From Candidatus Krumholzibacteriia bacterium (GTDB taxonomy: Bacteria; Krumholzibacteriota; Krumholzibacteria; WVZY01; JAKEHA01), in assembly GCA_029863355.1 (NCBI GenBank), contig JAOTVO010000125.1, positions 1-7,664 on the forward strand: a DNA stretch of 7,664 nt. The letters run 5' to 3'. Of the stretch, positions 1-5,144 are shown one piece after another (position 1 is the stretch's first letter; each line of letters starts with the position of its first letter). The position numbers and the translations under genes are program-made. Under the pieces are notes generated by a model. That model did not search any database and had not been told where the DNA came from. It was given only the letters and a program-made list of their open reading frames with translations.

Positions 1-291
1 GATGGCCGCCGCGCGGCGCAGGTTGCGCGCGCGCGCGTAGTAGCCCATCCCCTCCCACGTCTTGAGCACGGCGTCCTCGCCGGCGGCGGCGAGGGTGCCG
101 ATGTCGGGGAAGCGCGCCATCCAGGCCTCGTAGTAGGGAATCGCGGTCCGCACCCGGGTCTGCTGGAGCATGACCTCGGAGACCCAGATGGCGTAGGGGT
201 CGGTGGTTCGACGCCACGGCAGATCGCGGGCCGCTCCGCTGTACCAGCGCAGGAGCTTTCGCGTTATATTCTTGGACGATGCTTCGGTCAC
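1..291 (-). CDS. mutY: A/G-specific adenine DNA glycosylase MutY, N-terminal part (runs off window start)
   Basis: MutY removes adenine mispaired with 8-oxoguanine or guanine in base-excision repair in the cytoplasm. I translated this frame by hand: 97 codons are visible and the frame is open at base 1. It shows LRWYSGAARDLPWRR (residues 14-28), then DPYAIWVSEVMLQQTRV (31-47), with Glu39 in SEVMLQQT matching the catalytic Glu of E. coli MutY (E37). IPYYEAWMARFPDI and GMGYYARARNLRRAA (81-95) follow. The helix-hairpin-helix, catalytic Asp, FeS cluster and C-terminal domain lie outside the window. The start is taken as GTG at 291-289: an in-frame TGA lies nine codons upstream and no ATG, GTG or TTG comes between. 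The resulting N-terminus has the usual MutY length. No Shine-Dalgarno sequence is evident. The first 13 nt overlap the divergent lipoprotein gene. Codons 7-9 (AAG AAT ATA) are unusually AT-rich for this DNA. Confidence 0.93.
   Translation of the reverse strand, partial: MTEASSKNITRKLLRWYSGAARDLPWRRTTDPYAIWVSEVMLQQTRVRTAIPYYEAWMARFPDIGTLAAAGEDAVLKTWEGMGYYARARNLRRAAAI
265..270 (+). promoter_or_regulatory. Possible -10 box of the DUF3179 lipoprotein gene, inside mutY codons
   Basis: TATATT matches 5 of 6 bases of the sigma-70 -10 consensus and ends 8 nt before ATG 279, so a transcript would begin at or next to the AUG. No good -35 is visible; the best is GTACCA at 241-246 (18-nt spacer, 3 of 6). 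The box lies in the AAG-AAT-ATA-ACG codons of mutY. These are AT-rich against a GC-rich background, which suggests selection on the DNA rather than on the protein. Inference only. Confidence 0.35.
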
Positions 292-965
292 TTCACAGCC
301 GCGCGTCTTGCGCGCTCATGCTCACGGCGGCCATTGCCGCCTGCACCTTCGAGGACGTCTCCATCGACGAGCGCCCCATCCCGCGCGTGTACATCGTCGA
401 CCAGGACGGCAAGCGCTGGGACGTCACGCAGGCCGTCCACCGCTTCGGCTACGAGGCCGGATCCTTCCACTTCGGCCTGGGCGCACAGGCCATCCCGCCG
501 CTCGTGGACCCGCCCGTGGTCTCGGCCGGCGAGCCGGGGTTCGCGCCCGCCGATTCGGACTTCGCCGTCGTGGGCGTGGTGTCCGGCGCCGAGGAGCGCG
601 CGTACGGCGAAGCCGAGGTGGCCGGCTGGGAGGTCGTGGACGACCGCCCCGGCGGCGCGCCCGTGGCCCTGGTCTACCAGCCCTTCTCGGACCGCGTCGA
701 CGCGTGGCGACGCGTGGCCGGTTCCGACACGCTCACGATGAGTCACAGCGGCTGGACCTACGCGCAACAGACCGTCCTCTACGACTTCGAGACCGAGAGC
801 ATGTGGCACCGCCTGCCCGGCACCACCGTGTTGACGTGCATCTCGGGCAGCCACGTCGGCGCCACGCTCTCTCCCGTCTCCGCGCAGCGAACGACGTGGC
901 CCCAGTGGCTCTCGGCGAATCCGCAGACGCGCCTGCTCTTCGTGGCGCCCCCGCCGCAACCCTAG
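279..965 (+). CDS. DUF3179-family lipoprotein lacking the usual cysteine pair
   Basis: A 228-residue protein aligns by eye along its length with the DUF3179 family, whose biochemical role is not established. Family landmarks are IPPLVDPPVVSAGEPGF (72-88), the segment GVVSGAEERAYGEAEVAGWE (99-118), DDRPGGAPVALVYQP (121-135), SGWTYAQQTVLYDFETESMW (157-176), and the tail TTWPQWLSANPQTRLLF (205-221). The N-terminus is a lipoprotein signal: basic LRSLHSR, hydrophobic CALMLTAAIA, then lipobox I-A-A-C with Cys22 as the lipid site, so it is probably anchored in the envelope. In most relatives the central motif reads TYCPLC; here it is VYQPFS (132-137), so both cysteines are replaced by Gln134 and Ser137. 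The start at ATG 279 keeps the basic n-region; the alternative ATG 318 would leave too short a leader. No Shine-Dalgarno sequence precedes it, but a TATATT box ends 8 nt upstream. The stop shares CTAG with the convergent permease gene. Confidence 0.9.
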   Translation: MLRSLHSRASCALMLTAAIAACTFEDVSIDERPIPRVYIVDQDGKRWDVTQAVHRFGYEAGSFHFGLGAQAIPPLVDPPVVSAGEPGFAPADSDFAVVGVVSGAEERAYGEAEVAGWEVVDDRPGGAPVALVYQPFSDRVDAWRRVAGSDTLTMSHSGWTYAQQTVLYDFETESMWHRLPGTTVLTCISGSHVGATLSPVSAQRTTWPQWLSANPQTRLLFVAPPPQP

Positions 966-2158
966 CTCCTGAAGATCGTCGACTCGCGCCTGAACCACTG
1001 CGTGGCACCCCAGAGCCCCAGCACGGCGAGCCCGACGAGCGAGGCGTACACGATCGCCAGGTCCAGACCGTCGATGGTGCCCGCGATGATCTCTTTGGTG
1101 GCCAGCGATACGTTGAGCACGGGGATCATCGCCGTCAGCGCATTGAGCTCGACCCCGGGGAGCATGCCCACGGCGGCGGGCACGATGATGGCGATGTTCA
1201 GCGGCGAAATCATGCTCTGCGCTTCCTTGAACGACCGCGCGGTGAGCGAGACGGACAGGAGCACGCCGGCGAAGAAAATCGTGAGCGGCACGAGCAGGCT
1301 CAATATCAGCAGGATGGTCTCCACACCGAGGATTCGCGCCACCATCTCGAAGAACTCCTCGGGAATCTCGCGCATCTGCCGCACACCGATGAAGAGTCCG
1401 CCGATCGATACCACCGCCGAGACCAGCCCCGACAGCACCACCACGCCGAACTTGCCCAGCAGGATGTGAAAGCGATTGACCGGCGCGGTGAGCAGGGTCT
1501 CCAGCGTGCCGCGCTCCTTCTCGCCCGCGCCCAGGTCGATGGCGGGGTACATGGCCCCCATGAAACAGAAGATCACGAAGATGTAGGGGAGGAAGCCGCC
1601 CACCTGCTTGCCGATCTGCTCCTGCGTGCTGGCCAGGTTGTGCGTGCGCAGGTCGACACCCTCCACGACGTCGTGCGCGAGCCCCAGCCGCTCGAAGCGC
1701 TCGGCGAGCAGCGCCTCCTCGAACTTCTCGGCAATCCCGCGCAGCCGGCCGCGCGCGATGCCCTGGTCGTCGGTGGACTTGTAGTAGAAATCGATGCGTC
1801 CCGGACCCAGCTCGGAGACGGCCGCGTCGAAGTCGTCGGCCACCACGAAAGCGCCGTCCAGGCGCCCGTCGCGCGTGAACGCCTGCGCGCTGTCGCGGGG
1901 CACGTCCGCGACCACCTCGATACCCTCGCCCGCGCGGAGCATCTCCACCAGGCGCTGAGCTGCGCCCTCCGGCGCGAAACAGGCCACGTGCAGGGTCTTG
2001 GCCCGCTCCTTGTCGGCCTGCGACTCCTGCACCGTGAACATGATCTTGAAGAGCACGGGGAAGAGCAGGAGCGGGATGATCACCATGAACATGATGGTGC
2101 GGCGGTCCCGCCACGTGTCCAGGAGCTCCTTGCGAAAGACGGTGAAGATGGTGCTCAC
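962..2158 (-). CDS. natB: ABC-2 type transporter permease, NatB (sodium-efflux permease) family
   Basis: A 398-residue membrane subunit of an ABC exporter. The architecture matches NatB/ABC-2 permeases. It has a cytoplasmic N-terminal FRKELLDTWRDRRT (8-21), TM1 about 21-42, a large extracytoplasmic domain about 45-185, then TM2 about 186-206, TM3 236-259, TM4 280-303, TM5 315-335 and TM6 366-388. The ABC-2 signature GEKERGTLETLLTAPV (212-227) follows TM2. NatB of Bacillus works with NatA in Na+ efflux, but this family is broad and the real substrate cannot be read from sequence. The start is GTG at 2158-2156, overlapping the TGA of the ATPase gene by 4 nt (GTGA). A strong Shine-Dalgarno GGAGGAGG (2166-2173 on the minus strand) lies 7 nt upstream, inside the end of natA, so the two are probably translationally coupled. 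The stop TAG at 962-964 overlaps the stop of the convergent lipoprotein gene. Confidence 0.94.
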   Translation of the reverse strand: MSTIFTVFRKELLDTWRDRRTIMFMVIIPLLLFPVLFKIMFTVQESQADKERAKTLHVACFAPEGAAQRLVEMLRAGEGIEVVADVPRDSAQAFTRDGRLDGAFVVADDFDAAVSELGPGRIDFYYKSTDDQGIARGRLRGIAEKFEEALLAERFERLGLAHDVVEGVDLRTHNLASTQEQIGKQVGGFLPYIFVIFCFMGAMYPAIDLGAGEKERGTLETLLTAPVNRFHILLGKFGVVVLSGLVSAVVSIGGLFIGVRQMREIPEEFFEMVARILGVETILLILSLLVPLTIFFAGVLLSVSLTARSFKEAQSMISPLNIAIIVPAAVGMLPGVELNALTAMIPVLNVSLATKEIIAGTIDGLDLAIVYASLVGLAVLGLWGATQWFRRESTIFRS

Positions 2159-2928
2159 ACCCGCGCCTCCTCCACGATGCGGATAAACTCGTCCTCGAGC
2201 GAGGCTGTGCGCATGTCGCGGGTGAAGTCCGCGTAGGCGCCGCTGTAGAGCAGCCGGCCCTCGTGGATGATGGCCAGGTCGTCGGAGAGCAGGCTGGCCT
2301 CGCCCATGTGGTGCGTGGAAAAGAGCACGGTCTTACCGCGCTCCCGGGCCCCGCGGATCAGGTCGACGATGCCGCGCGACGCAATCACATCGAGGCCGGC
2401 GGTGGCCTCGTCGAGCACGAGCACTTCGGGGTCGTGGATGAGCGTGCGCGCGATGGAGACCTTCTGCTTCATGCCCGTGGAGAGCTTCCCGATGCGCTGT
2501 CGCGCGAACGCCTCCATGCCCAGCCGCGCGAAGATCTCGTCGCGCCGCTGCCGGTACTGCGCGCGCGGCACGCCGTGCAGGTCGGCGTGGTAGCGCACCA
2601 GCTCTTCGGGCGTGAGGCGGTCGTAGAGTCGCGTCGAACCGGTGAGAAAGCCCAGCACGCGGCGCGCGTGCTCGGGGTGGGCCAGCGCGTCGTGCCCGCC
2701 CACGCGGATGGAGCCGGCGCTGGGCCGGAGCATGGTGGCGATCATGCGCAGCGTCGTGGTCTTGCCCGCGCCGTTGGGTCCGAGCAGGCTGAAGATGCGC
2801 CCGGGCTGGCACGCGAAGCTCACGCCCGCCACCGCGTCCACGGTGGCGCCGCGCGCGGCGCCGCCGCGCTCGCGGCGCTGCCCGCGCGAGAGGCGAAAAG
2901 TCTTGCGGATGCCCTCGACGGCGATCAT
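2155..2928 (-). CDS. natA: ABC transporter ATP-binding protein, NatA family
   Basis: The ATPase that powers the NatB-like permease encoded directly downstream. From the chosen start (257 residues) it shows Walker A GPNGAGKTT (50-58), GFLTGSTRLYDRLTPEE (93-109) in the Q-loop region, ABC signature LSTGMKQK (149-156), Walker B VLVLDEATAGLD (169-180) and H-loop STHH (204-207). The signature is LSTGM rather than LSGGQ. The usual Q-loop Gln is not apparent (FLTGST), a variation I associate with NatA-like ATPases. An Arg/Gly-rich stretch RLSRGQRRERGGAARGA (12-28) sits before the Walker A strand. The start is ambiguous: TTG 2964, ATG 2940 and ATG 2928 are all in frame. I prefer 2928 (MIAVEGIRKTF) because it matches the normal family N-terminus and because ATG 2940 overlaps a candidate -10 box. 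No Shine-Dalgarno sequence precedes any of the three. Confidence 0.94.
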   Translation of the reverse strand: MIAVEGIRKTFRLSRGQRRERGGAARGATVDAVAGVSFACQPGRIFSLLGPNGAGKTTTLRMIATMLRPSAGSIRVGGHDALAHPEHARRVLGFLTGSTRLYDRLTPEELVRYHADLHGVPRAQYRQRRDEIFARLGMEAFARQRIGKLSTGMKQKVSIARTLIHDPEVLVLDEATAGLDVIASRGIVDLIRGARERGKTVLFSTHHMGEASLLSDDLAIIHEGRLLYSGAYADFTRDMRTASLEDEFIRIVEEARV

Positions 2929-2935
2929 CGGCAGG

Positions 2936-2964
2936 ACCATAGCAGCGACGGCGAACGGTTGCAA
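2936..2964 (-). promoter_or_regulatory. Candidate sigma-70-like promoter of the natA-natB operon
   Basis: On the minus strand TTGCAA (2964-2959) and TATGGT (2941-2936) are separated by 17 nt. Each matches 4 of 6 consensus bases. The -10 box ends 7 nt before ATG 2928, so the mRNA would start at or very near the AUG with little or no leader. That agrees with the absence of a Shine-Dalgarno sequence and would exclude the upstream in-frame starts. Prediction from spacing and sequence only. Confidence 0.4.
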
Positions 2965-2968
2965 GCGC

Positions 2969-3005
2969 CGCGGCCACCGCCGCGCTCAGCGGCCGATCGC
3001 GGCCG
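2969..3005 (-). terminator. Two small GC hairpins after the anchor-B gene, possible weak terminator
   Basis: The gap between the anchor-B stop (3035) and natA holds two adjacent inverted repeats: CGGCCG-ATCG-CGGCCG (2990-3005) and CGCGGC-CACC-GCCGCG (2969-2984). Each has a 6-bp all-GC stem and a 4-nt loop. They lie about 30-65 nt past the stop of the minus-strand gene, where a terminator would be expected. There is no T-run on the minus strand, so this is not a classical intrinsic terminator. In DNA this GC-rich such stems also arise by chance. Confidence 0.25.
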
Positions 3006-3034
3006 TGGCGGGATCGCCTTGCGAGCGAGCGCGC

Positions 3035-4393
3035 CTACTTGAGGAGGACCATTCTCTTCGTCGTCGTGGTGGCGCCGGCGGTGAGGCGGTAGTAGTAGAC
3101 GCCCGAGGCGACGGCGCGGCCGGCGTCGTCGGTGCCGTTCCACGTGGCGTCGTGCGGCCCGGCGCCGCGAGTGCCGCCGGCCAGCGTGCGCACGAGGCGG
3201 CCGCTCACGTCGAACACTTCCAGGCGCACCGCGCCGGGGGCGTCGAGCTCGTAGCGGATAGTGGTCGTCGGGTTGAACGGATTGGGCACGTTCTGGTAGA
3301 GCCGCGCGCTCTCTGGCGCGGGTGTGTCCTCGCGCACGGCGGTGGGTGGACCGTTGTAACCCTCCACTCGGAAGACGAAGAGTCCGTTGTCCCAATCGCT
3401 CACGAAGACGAGCCCGTTGGGCGAGAAGGGGTAGACGCCGAAAGCGCCGTCGTAGCCCTCGCCGCTGAGTCCGTTGGTGTCGTAGGCGTCGGCGACCACG
3501 GGGCTGCCGGGGTTGCGCACGTCGAGGGTCTTGAAACCGGAGTTGTAGTACGACACGAAGGCGAGGCCGCCCACGATGTAGAGGTTGTGCACGGTGGCCA
3601 AGGGGTCGGCGATGGTGGTGACAAAAACCGGACTCGCCGGATTGGATATCTCGAACACCCAGATGTCGGGCTCGGGGTGCGTCGATAGCTCGTCGTTGAT
3701 GTAGAGGAACCGGTGGTCGTCGGTGGCGTCGCCGCTGTGGTGGTAGTTGATCCCCGTGCCGGATATGGTGCCGAGCAGCGTGGGGCTTCCCGGATTGGCG
3801 ATGTCGTAGATGCGGCAGTCGGTGTAGCCGTGAAAATCGTAGAGCCGCGTGCCCTTGGGTGTGGAGTCGTGGCCGTCGATGGTGTTGCGTCGCCAGAGGG
3901 AGTCGGGTGCGGTCGGGTCGGTGGCGACGTCATAGATGGTCAGTCCGCGGTACTCGAGAAACAGCAGGCCGGTCGGTGACACGGCGATGTTGTGCGCCGA
4001 TTGAAACGCGCCGGGAAGGATGACGGGGGCGAGCGGGTTGGAGATATCCACGACGCGGCTGTCGATGCCGCTGGAGTTGCCGTCGCACGAGTACACGTAG
4101 TGGTCGTAGACCTTGTGGTCGAAGCCGGGCACGCTGTTCACGGTGGAGACGAGCACGGGCACGGCCGGCGTGGTCACGTCGACGATGTAGAGGGCGGCCG
4201 GCGTGGTCCAGCTGCCGACGATGGCGTACTCGCGGCCGGTCATGGGATCCACCCACCCCCACACGTCGCAAATCGACGTGGACGGGAGCAGGCGGTGGCC
4301 CACCAGGGTGATGTCCCCGTAGGCCGCGCGCGCCGCCACGGGCGCGAACACGACGCTGCAGACGATGATGAGGCTGGCGGCGATGCGGCGCAC
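3035..4393 (-). CDS. Secreted choice-of-anchor B family protein (LVIVD repeats) with FlgD/T9SS-like C-terminal domain
   Basis: A 452-residue exported protein. The signal peptide is about residues 1-23 (RR, hydrophobic core, then ARA before AYGDI). The body is built from repeats of the form x-D-[IV]-x-x-P-x-x-P-V. These include LYIVDVTTPAVPVLVSTV (68-85), SRVVDISNPLAPVILPG (112-128), CRIYDIANPGSPTLLGTI (193-210), IWVFEISNPASPVFVTTI (244-261) and FKTLDVRNPGSPVV (287-300); they probably form a beta-propeller-like fold. His-containing family motifs are present: SAHNIAV (132-138), NYHHSGDATDDHRFLYINDE (216-235) and VHNLYI (268-273). VYPFSPNGLVFVSDWDNGLF (320-339) closes the domain. Residues about 365-452 (YQNVPNPFNPTTTIRYEL, then GVYYYRLTAG and a basic end) resemble FlgD-like Ig/type IX sorting domains, suggesting export to the cell surface. 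Function is unknown. The start is GTG 4393-4391, with GGAGG (4400-4404) 6 nt upstream. Confidence 0.92.
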   Translation of the reverse strand: MRRIAASLIIVCSVVFAPVAARAAYGDITLVGHRLLPSTSICDVWGWVDPMTGREYAIVGSWTTPAALYIVDVTTPAVPVLVSTVNSVPGFDHKVYDHYVYSCDGNSSGIDSRVVDISNPLAPVILPGAFQSAHNIAVSPTGLLFLEYRGLTIYDVATDPTAPDSLWRRNTIDGHDSTPKGTRLYDFHGYTDCRIYDIANPGSPTLLGTISGTGINYHHSGDATDDHRFLYINDELSTHPEPDIWVFEISNPASPVFVTTIADPLATVHNLYIVGGLAFVSYYNSGFKTLDVRNPGSPVVADAYDTNGLSGEGYDGAFGVYPFSPNGLVFVSDWDNGLFVFRVEGYNGPPTAVREDTPAPESARLYQNVPNPFNPTTTIRYELDAPGAVRLEVFDVSGRLVRTLAGGTRGAGPHDATWNGTDDAGRAVASGVYYYRLTAGATTTTKRMVLLK

Positions 4394-4436
4394 GGCGATC
4401 CTCCGTTCGGTCGGTTTCGGCGGCGGGACACACAGA

Positions 4437-4458
4437 CACGCCGCCCCGGGGCGGCGTG
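4437..4458. repeat. Perfect 22-bp GC palindrome in the leader of the anchor-B gene
   Basis: The half-site CACGCCGCCCC (4437-4447) is followed with no spacer by its exact reverse complement (4448-4458). As RNA it would form a 9-bp stem with a CCGG loop. It lies between the candidate promoter at 4475-4503 and the anchor-B ribosome-binding site, and 57 nt past the stop of the thioredoxin-like gene. It could be a dyad operator, a leader hairpin, or the terminator stem of the upstream peptidase/thioredoxin unit. No T-run follows on the minus strand (it continues TCTGTGTGTCCC), which weakens the terminator reading. Confidence 0.55.
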
Positions 4459-4474
4459 GGGAGGGACGTCTACA

Positions 4475-4503
4475 ATGATAATACGCCGCGAGGGCGCGAT
4501 CAA
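4475..4503 (-). promoter_or_regulatory. Candidate sigma-70-like promoter of the anchor-B gene
   Basis: On the minus strand TTGATC (4503-4498; 4 of 6) is followed after 17 nt by TATCAT (4480-4475; 5 of 6), within the only AT-rich patch of the neighbourhood. The expected start near 4468 gives a leader of about 75 nt that contains the 22-bp palindrome and the GGAGG ribosome-binding site. A TATTAT box at 4483-4478 is an alternative -10, but would leave only 14 nt of spacer. Confidence 0.45.
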
Positions 4504-4514
4504 GGCGTCGCGGC

Positions 4515-5138
4515 CTATTCTACGCGGTTCTCGCGGACCTTGGCCTCGAGCGCCTCGACGTGCACGCGCGTGCTCTCGGCGAAGGCGCGCGCGTGGAAGG
4601 AAGGGCCCTCGACGCACGCGTGGCGCTGCATCCAGAGCGGATCCGGCGGGGCGAGACCCAGCTTGGCGTCGGGGTCGTAGAGGAGGGTGGCGCCCGCGGC
4701 GGTCGAGTCGGCCTCGAGGTAGGGCTTCCACGCGCTCGCACACACGCGACCGGGGTCCCAGAAGAGCGCCGCGCGGCGGTCCGCCGAGAGCTTCGTACCG
4801 CTGAGGAGCGCCGAGAGCCGCGTGTCGCCGGGGAGCGCTGGCGCGTACACGATGTACGCGCGCAGCCGCTTGCTCTCGATCTCGCCGAGCGTGGCCAGGA
4901 CGCCGCCCACCGCCTCGGCGCAACGGGGGCAAGTGGGCGACGCGAGCACGACTGCGCGCACGGTGCCCCGTCCCAGGTTGAACAGACCGCTGAAACCGAG
5001 GAGGTTGGTGAGCTCGAGCATGCGCGCCTGTTCGGGCTCGCCCCTGGGCGTCGCCTCTTGCGCGCGCGCGCGCGGCGCGGCGCACAGCGCGCCCGCCACA
5101 CAGAGCATCAAGAATCGCTTCTTGCCGGTTCGCATCAT
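4515..5138 (-). CDS. Secreted thioredoxin-fold protein with CPRC motif
   Basis: About 207 residues; positions here count from the GTG at 5141. A signal peptide covers about 1-27 (RTGKKR, hydrophobic FLMLCVAGALCAA, cleavage after ARA). The strand VRAVVLASPT (61-70) leads straight into CPRC (71-74), as in the beta1-alpha1 active site of thioredoxin-like proteins. Later landmarks are LRAYIVYAP (93-101), AALFWDPGRV (124-133) and GATLLYDPDAKLG (150-162), which resemble the FWD...LLYGP pattern of small uncharacterised bacterial thioredoxin-like proteins. Two more cysteines, C134 and C176, would also be outside the cytoplasm. Reduction of disulfides or metal binding are both possible; no substrate is evident. 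GTG 5141, ATG 5138 and ATG 5135 are consecutive possible starts. GGTGAG (5149-5144) best fits ATG 5138 or 5135. The peptidase stop lies only a few bases upstream, so the two genes are co-transcribed. Confidence 0.82.
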   Translation of the reverse strand: MMRTGKKRFLMLCVAGALCAAPRARAQEATPRGEPEQARMLELTNLLGFSGLFNLGRGTVRAVVLASPTCPRCAEAVGGVLATLGEIESKRLRAYIVYAPALPGDTRLSALLSGTKLSADRRAALFWDPGRVCASAWKPYLEADSTAAGATLLYDPDAKLGLAPPDPLWMQRHACVEGPSFHARAFAESTRVHVEALEAKVRENRVE

Positions 5139-5144
5139 CACTGC

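Noticed and set aside
679..690. Possibility that the DUF3179 gene encodes a selenoprotein with an in-frame UGA, as some relatives may.
   Set aside because: The frame reads continuously from 279 to 965 with no internal TGA; the motif positions are ordinary Gln and Ser codons.
288..2114. A long minus-strand open frame of about 608 codons overlapping natB and the lipoprotein gene.
   Set aside because: Arg/Ala/Gly-rich low-complexity translation in a shifted frame. The overlapping natB frame has clear membrane segments and family motifs.
203..2236. A long plus-strand open frame of about 677 codons running through the lipoprotein gene and antisense to the permease.
   Set aside because: Its product is dominated by Arg, His, Gly and Ala with no domain. 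It arises because stops are rare on the opposite strand in GC-rich DNA. The natB frame and the DUF3179 frame explain the region.
2941..3034. Possible small RNA or riboswitch in the gap before natA.
   Set aside because: Only two short GC stems are visible, no conserved riboswitch core can be recognised, and the candidate promoter lies after them and next to the ATG.
4471..4476. TACAAT on the plus strand looks like a good -10 box.
   Set aside because: No plus-strand gene follows; everything downstream is a minus-strand coding region. The same AT-rich patch serves better as the minus-strand promoter of the anchor-B gene.
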